Source of the DNA: Lysobacterales bacterium
GTDB lineage: Bacteria > Pseudomonadota > Gammaproteobacteria > Xanthomonadales > SZUA-36
Direction: 5' to 3'
Assembly (NCBI GenBank): GCA_009692275.1
Contig: SHZL01000095.1
Location: 1 to 9,408, forward strand
DNA: 9,408 bases
Below the pieces are notes generated by a model. It was not told the origin of the DNA and searched no databases. It saw only the letters and a list, made by a program, of their open reading frames with translations. The translations under genes and the position numbers were made by a program. Below are positions 6,109 to 9,408 of the stretch, piece after piece; positions within the stretch are counted from its first letter, which is position 1; the number at the start of each line of letters is the position of its first letter.

Positions 6109-8255
6109 TGGTCCTTCGCGTTGAGCTGCGAAAATTTCAGATCAAGCAATTGGATATCGGATTCGAGTTCGACCACGTCACCCACGATGCGGGCGGTTTC
6201 GCGCAACAGGAGATCGGGGCCTTCTTTGCTCGCATCTTCTTCGGCTCCGTCTTCAGCCGGCTCTTCGGAAAACTCTTCAACCTCCGCCTCAGCCAGCACA
6301 TCGTCGCTGTTGACCAGGGGTTCTTCACCCTCGTGCTTGGCCTTGCGCAGATCACTCTTGGCTTTTTCTTCAGCCATTTCCTCGCGTGCCTTGGTTTCCA
6401 GCAGCGAAATGCTCTTGCGCTTGGACTGGACGTTGTATTCCGATATGTCAGCCAACAACCAGTTGAATTCCTCGTTGCCGCCCATCCTGGCTGTGTAGCT
6501 ATCATTCGCAACCGCCGCCAACCGGCTCATGTCGCCCGCAGGTTGGTAACGGGCGGGATCAATGGTGCTCCATGGCAGCGCATGCGGCAGCGAACGCTCG
6601 CCATACTCGGCCGGGTCTCCGGCCGACGGGAAGGCAATATCCGGCACCACGCCACGGTTCTGCGTGGAGCCGCCATTAATACGAAAGAACTGAGCCATGG
6701 TGATCTTGAGCTCACCCATGCTGGGTGAATCCGCCGGCGCGTAGTCATCCAGGTTGAGCAGGCTTTGCACCGTGCCTTTGCCAAAAGTGGGTTCACCTAT
6801 GATCAAACCCCGCCCGTAATCCTGGATAGCGGCGGCGAAGATTTCAGAAGCCGAGGCACTGTAGCGATTGACCAGCACCGCCAGCGGCCCTTCCCAGGCC
6901 ATGCCGGCCTCAACATCCTCTTCCTGTGAAATCCGGCCATTGGCGTTGCGCACCTGCACCACGGGCCCCTGGTCGATGAACAAGCCAGTCAGCGTGGTTG
7001 CTTCCAACAGGGAACCGCCACCGTTGTTGCGCAGATCGACCACCAGGCCGGTTACCCCCTGCGCCTTCAGTTCCTCAATCAGGCGCCGCACGTCGCGTGT
7101 GCTCGAACGATAATCGGGCGTGTTTTGCACCCTGCCATTGAAGTCCAGGTAAAACACCGGCAGATCGATAACGCCGATTTTCATCATCTTGTCGCTGCCC
7201 TCAACCGGCACCTCGATGACACTGCTTTTCGCAGCCTGCTCTTCGAGCTTGACCTCGTCACGGACAATTTCAATGAGTGAGGAAGGACCGCTTACGCTGG
7301 CATCCTCGGGCAGAACGTCGAGGCGCACGATCGTACCTTTCGGACCACGTATCAGGTCTACCACGTCATCCACCCGCCACCCAATGACATCAACCATCTT
7401 GCCGTCTTGCCCCTGGCCAACAGCGGTGATGCGATCACCTCCTTTCAGGCGGCCATCCAACGCGGCAGGACCACCGGGAACAACACTGGCGATCTTCGTG
7501 TATTCAGATTCGCGCCCCAGCAACGCACCAATGCCCTCGAGCGACAACTTCATCGAAATCTCGAAATTCTCGGAACTGCGGGGTGACAGGTAAGAGGTGT
7601 GTGGCTCTATCGCCTGTGCAAATGCATTCAGGAAAAACTGGAATACATCGTCCGCCTTCAGTTCATCGATGCGGCGATCGAGATTGGCATACCTCTCATC
7701 CAGGGTCTCGATAATGGCCGCTGCATCCTTGTCGGTGAGCTTGAGCCGCAGGTAATCGTTCTTGACGCGCAACCGCCACATTTCATCCAGCTCGGCCACG
7801 GATGCCGGCCAGGGCGCATCTTCATGGTCAAACACAAAGTCCTCATCAATGGTGAAGTCCATAGGTTGCTTGAGGACTTCGCGCGAGTAAGCCACCCGCT
7901 CACGCACACGATTCACGTATACGTTGAAAATGTCATATGCGGGAATCAGGTCGGAATGGCGCAGTGCATCATCCAGCGAGGTGCGGTAGCGCTCAAACGA
8001 AGCAATGTCGGATGCCAGGAAGTAATTCCGGTTTGGATCAAGCAGCTCAATGTACTCATCAAAGATGGTGCTGGAAAACTCATCATCCAGCTGGGTGTCC
8101 TTGTAATGCCAGTTGGTCAGGAAGCGCGTTGCCAGATTAGTGGCATAGCGTTGATCCATGCTGGGCTTCAACTCCAGCGATTCGGCTGGTTGCACTGCCG
8201 CCCAGGCGGCGGAACTGGCAATTGCCAGGGAAAGAATGATCGCAAAGCGTCTCAC
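6087..8255 (-). CDS. prc: Periplasmic C-terminal processing protease Prc/Tsp (peptidase S41A)
   Basis: A 722-residue precursor (E. coli Prc is 682). It is a periplasmic Ser-Lys protease that degrades or trims proteins from non-polar C-termini; in E. coli it processes FtsI and, with NlpI, controls MepS. The Sec signal peptide is residues 1-19, with AWA before the cut. The N-terminal Tsp domain (about 25-230) contains FSSTIFDEYIELLDPNRNYF (60-79). A PDZ domain lies at about 235-316 (GIGALLGRE, PGGPA, GGDRI, IRGPKG). The S41 domain contains VVDLRNNGGG (405-414), RYSASASE with S468, D479, and FGKGTVQ with K493; the 11- and 25-residue gaps match the E. coli catalytic residues. The C-terminal helical region (about 560-722) includes an acidic stretch at 642-680 that partly explains the extra length. 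The start is GTG at 8255, with GGAGG 7 nt before it. It lies downstream of lipA on the same strand and ends at a strong terminator. Confidence 0.95.
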   Translation of the reverse strand: MRRFAIILSLAIASSAAWAAVQPAESLELKPSMDQRYATNLATRFLTNWHYKDTQLDDEFSSTIFDEYIELLDPNRNYFLASDIASFERYRTSLDDALRHSDLIPAYDIFNVYVNRVRERVAYSREVLKQPMDFTIDEDFVFDHEDAPWPASVAELDEMWRLRVKNDYLRLKLTDKDAAAIIETLDERYANLDRRIDELKADDVFQFFLNAFAQAIEPHTSYLSPRSSENFEISMKLSLEGIGALLGRESEYTKIASVVPGGPAALDGRLKGGDRITAVGQGQDGKMVDVIGWRVDDVVDLIRGPKGTIVRLDVLPEDASVSGPSSLIEIVRDEVKLEEQAAKSSVIEVPVEGSDKMMKIGVIDLPVFYLDFNGRVQNTPDYRSSTRDVRRLIEELKAQGVTGLVVDLRNNGGGSLLEATTLTGLFIDQGPVVQVRNANGRISQEEDVEAGMAWEGPLAVLVNRYSASASEIFAAAIQDYGRGLIIGEPTFGKGTVQSLLNLDDYAPADSPSMGELKITMAQFFRINGGSTQNRGVVPDIAFPSAGDPAEYGERSLPHALPWSTIDPARYQPAGDMSRLAAVANDSYTARMGGNEEFNWLLADISEYNVQSKRKSISLLETKAREEMAEEKAKSDLRKAKHEGEEPLVNSDDVLAEAEVEEFSEEPAEDGAEEDASKEGPDLLLRETARIVGDVVELESDIQLLDLKFSQLNAKDQAAPQLN

Positions 8256-8274
8256 GGATATGCCTCCAATTTTT

Positions 8275-8289
8275 GGCCGGTTAGCGGCC
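8275..8289 (-). promoter_or_regulatory. Stem-loop in the prc leader
   Basis: GGCCG (8275-8279) and CGGCC (8285-8289) pair around a 5-nt loop, 7 nt upstream of the GGAGG ribosome binding site. No T-run follows on the minus strand, so it is not a terminator. It could modestly affect ribosome access or mRNA stability. Confidence 0.35.
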
Positions 8290-8323
8290 TAAAATCAGCC
8301 AAAAAACCGTTCCGGAACCCTTA

Positions 8324-8352
8324 TTTATGCCTGTTTCTGACCGTGAAAACAA
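8324..8352 (-). promoter_or_regulatory. Possible prc promoter
   Basis: On the minus strand TTGTTT (8352-8347) and CATAAA (8329-8324) are 17 bp apart, with three and four consensus matches. A start near 8317 gives a leader of about 62 nt. A perfect 10-bp palindrome, GTTCCGGAAC (8309-8318), covers the predicted start, where a repressor could bind. No terminator is visible between lipA and this point, so read-through from lipA is also possible. Confidence 0.33.
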
Positions 8353-8403
8353 TCCGGAGTTGCTCTATGCCCGAAATTTGTGCCAAAAAGCGGGTATTTC
8401 CAG

Positions 8404-8417
8404 ATTAGCCGGCTAAT
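8404..8417. repeat. Perfect 14-bp palindrome at the lipA stop codon
   Basis: ATTAGCCGGCTAAT reads the same on both strands and includes the TAA stop of lipA (8407-8405). A related element, TTAGCGGCCTAA, lies at 8281-8292 in the prc leader. The palindrome may be accidental, since it encodes the last residues of LipA. Confidence 0.6.
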
Positions 8418-9397
8418 TCAACCAGGCCGGATGCATGCGCCATCTGGTCTGCATGGTACGAAGAACGCACCAGTGGGCCCGATGCCACGTGGGAGAAACC
8501 CATGGCACAGGCTGTGGTACCCAGTTCATCAAATTCCTGCGGCGTCCAGTAGCGCATCACCGGGTGGTGATGGGCAGTTGGTTGCAGGTACTGACCAATA
8601 GTGACCAGGTCCACATTGTGGCGGCGTAAATCCTCCAATGTCTGCAGCACCTGCTCGCGCTCTTCACCCAGGCCCAGCATGATCCCGGATTTGGTCGGGA
8701 TATCCGGGTGGCGTTGCTTGAAGAGAGCCAACAAATCGAGAGACCACTGGTAATCAGCGCCCGGCCGCACATTCCTGTAAAGGTCTTCAACGGTCTCGAT
8801 ATTGTGATTGAACACGTCCGGCGGAGATGCCGCCAACAGGTCCAGCGCTCGTTCCCTGCGGCCTTTACCGCGAAAGTCCGGCACCAGGATTTCCACGCGA
8901 ATGCCCGGACTGGCAGCCCGCACCGAGCGGATGCACTCGGCAAAATGCCCTGCCCCTCCGTCCCTGAGATCATCGCGGTCAACCGAGGTAATAACCACGT
9001 ACTTGAGGACCATCTCCCGCACGGTTCTTGCCAGCCGGGCCGGTTCGTTAACATCCGGCGCCTTGGGCCGGCCGTGTGCCACGTCACAAAAGGAACAACG
9101 GCGCGTACAGATTTCACCCAGCACCATGAAAGTCGCCGTGCCCTTGGAAAAACATTCATGAATGTTCGGGCAGGAAGCTTCTTCGCACACGGTTACCAGT
9201 TCACGTTCACGTAGCCTGGCCTTTAACAGGCCCACCGCATTACCTGCAGGCAGGCGAACGCGAATCCAGTCCGGCTTGCGCAGTCTTGGGGCATCGCCTG
9301 CAAAATGTGCCGTGTTGCGCGCCATCTTGTCGGCGCCCAATTGCCTGGAATCGGCAGCGGCCATGATCCGCAATGGGATTTTGTCCTTCTCACTCAT
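8405..9397 (-). CDS. lipA: Lipoyl synthase LipA
   Basis: A 330-residue radical SAM enzyme that inserts two sulfurs into protein-bound octanoyl chains to make lipoyl groups on the E2 subunits of pyruvate and 2-oxoglutarate dehydrogenases and on the glycine cleavage H protein. The auxiliary cluster ligands are C71, C76 and C82 (CEEASCPNIHEC). The radical SAM CxxxCxxC is C97, C101 and C104 (CTRRCSFC). The closing RSSYHA motif (311-316) supplies the serine ligand to the auxiliary cluster. Other family motifs are VVITSVDRDDL (134-144), ILVPDF (170-175), FNHNIETV (196-203), KSGIMLGLGE (236-245) and TIGQYLQP (266-273). The ATG at 9397 places the 'GADKMAR' and 'LRKPDWIRVRLP' region where gammaproteobacterial LipA has it. 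An AAGG directly abuts this ATG, too close for a normal Shine-Dalgarno, so translation may be coupled to an upstream gene beyond the window, often lipB in this group. Confidence 0.97.
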   Translation of the reverse strand: MSEKDKIPLRIMAAADSRQLGADKMARNTAHFAGDAPRLRKPDWIRVRLPAGNAVGLLKARLRERELVTVCEEASCPNIHECFSKGTATFMVLGEICTRRCSFCDVAHGRPKAPDVNEPARLARTVREMVLKYVVITSVDRDDLRDGGAGHFAECIRSVRAASPGIRVEILVPDFRGKGRRERALDLLAASPPDVFNHNIETVEDLYRNVRPGADYQWSLDLLALFKQRHPDIPTKSGIMLGLGEEREQVLQTLEDLRRHNVDLVTIGQYLQPTAHHHPVMRYWTPQEFDELGTTACAMGFSHVASGPLVRSSYHADQMAHASGLVELAG

Positions 9398-9408
9398 CCT
9401 TCACCATG

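Noticed and set aside
8341..8404. A terminator for lipA (CCCG...CGGG after the stop)
   Set aside because: A 4-bp stem with a very long loop and no T-run after it; I see no convincing lipA terminator.
7599..8408. A 269-codon plus-strand open frame opposite prc
   Set aside because: It lies antisense to the well-supported Prc coding region, carries no domain I recognise, and is a typical shadow frame of GC-rich codon usage.
9390..9408. Possible end of an upstream gene (reading ...MVKDE then TGA) overlapping the lipA start
   Set aside because: Only about five codons are inside the window, so a lipB or other gene end cannot be supported, although the overlap would explain the poor lipA ribosome binding site.

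Overview
This 9.4 kb window looks like ordinary chromosomal housekeeping DNA from a gammaproteobacterium. The case rests on the gene families: PriA with all eight zinc cysteines at E. coli-like spacing, a long Prc/Tsp-type periplasmic protease, a gammaproteobacterial-style LipA N-terminus, and a MoxR-DUF58-DUF4381-vWA cluster. Composition is moderately GC-rich throughout, with one AT-richer gap at about 2711-2949. No species can be named from the sequence. I see no tRNA, rRNA, insertion sequence, prophage gene or CRISPR array.

Left part (1-2710, minus strand). A tightly packed operon reads right to left: moxR (AAA+ ATPase), a DUF58 protein, a DUF4381 membrane protein, and the start of a BatA-like vWA membrane protein cut by the window edge. 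The junctions are a 4-bp overlap, a 9-bp gap and an 8-bp overlap, so the genes are almost certainly co-transcribed and probably translationally coupled. MoxR ATPases paired with vWA-like proteins are thought to act as chaperone-like or envelope-stress modules; the substrate here is unknown.

Middle (2711-5396). An intergenic region with a good promoter candidate for moxR separates it from a divergent 79-residue lipoprotein of unknown function. That gene converges on priA, the replication-restart helicase. priA has no Shine-Dalgarno sequence and a putative extended -10 element only 9 nt before its ATG, so its mRNA may be leaderless.

Right part (5397-9408). mscL, a mechanosensitive channel, lies alone on the plus strand, divergent from priA. 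It converges on prc, the periplasmic C-terminal processing protease. A strong Rho-independent terminator between them serves prc. Upstream of prc on the same strand is lipA (lipoyl synthase), which enters the window essentially at its start codon.

I found no convincing new system. The points most worth a second look are the small orphan lipoprotein, the possibly leaderless priA, a 13-bp direct repeat straddling the prc stop codon, an acidic insertion in the Prc tail, and several small dyad or repeat motifs in the intergenic regions.
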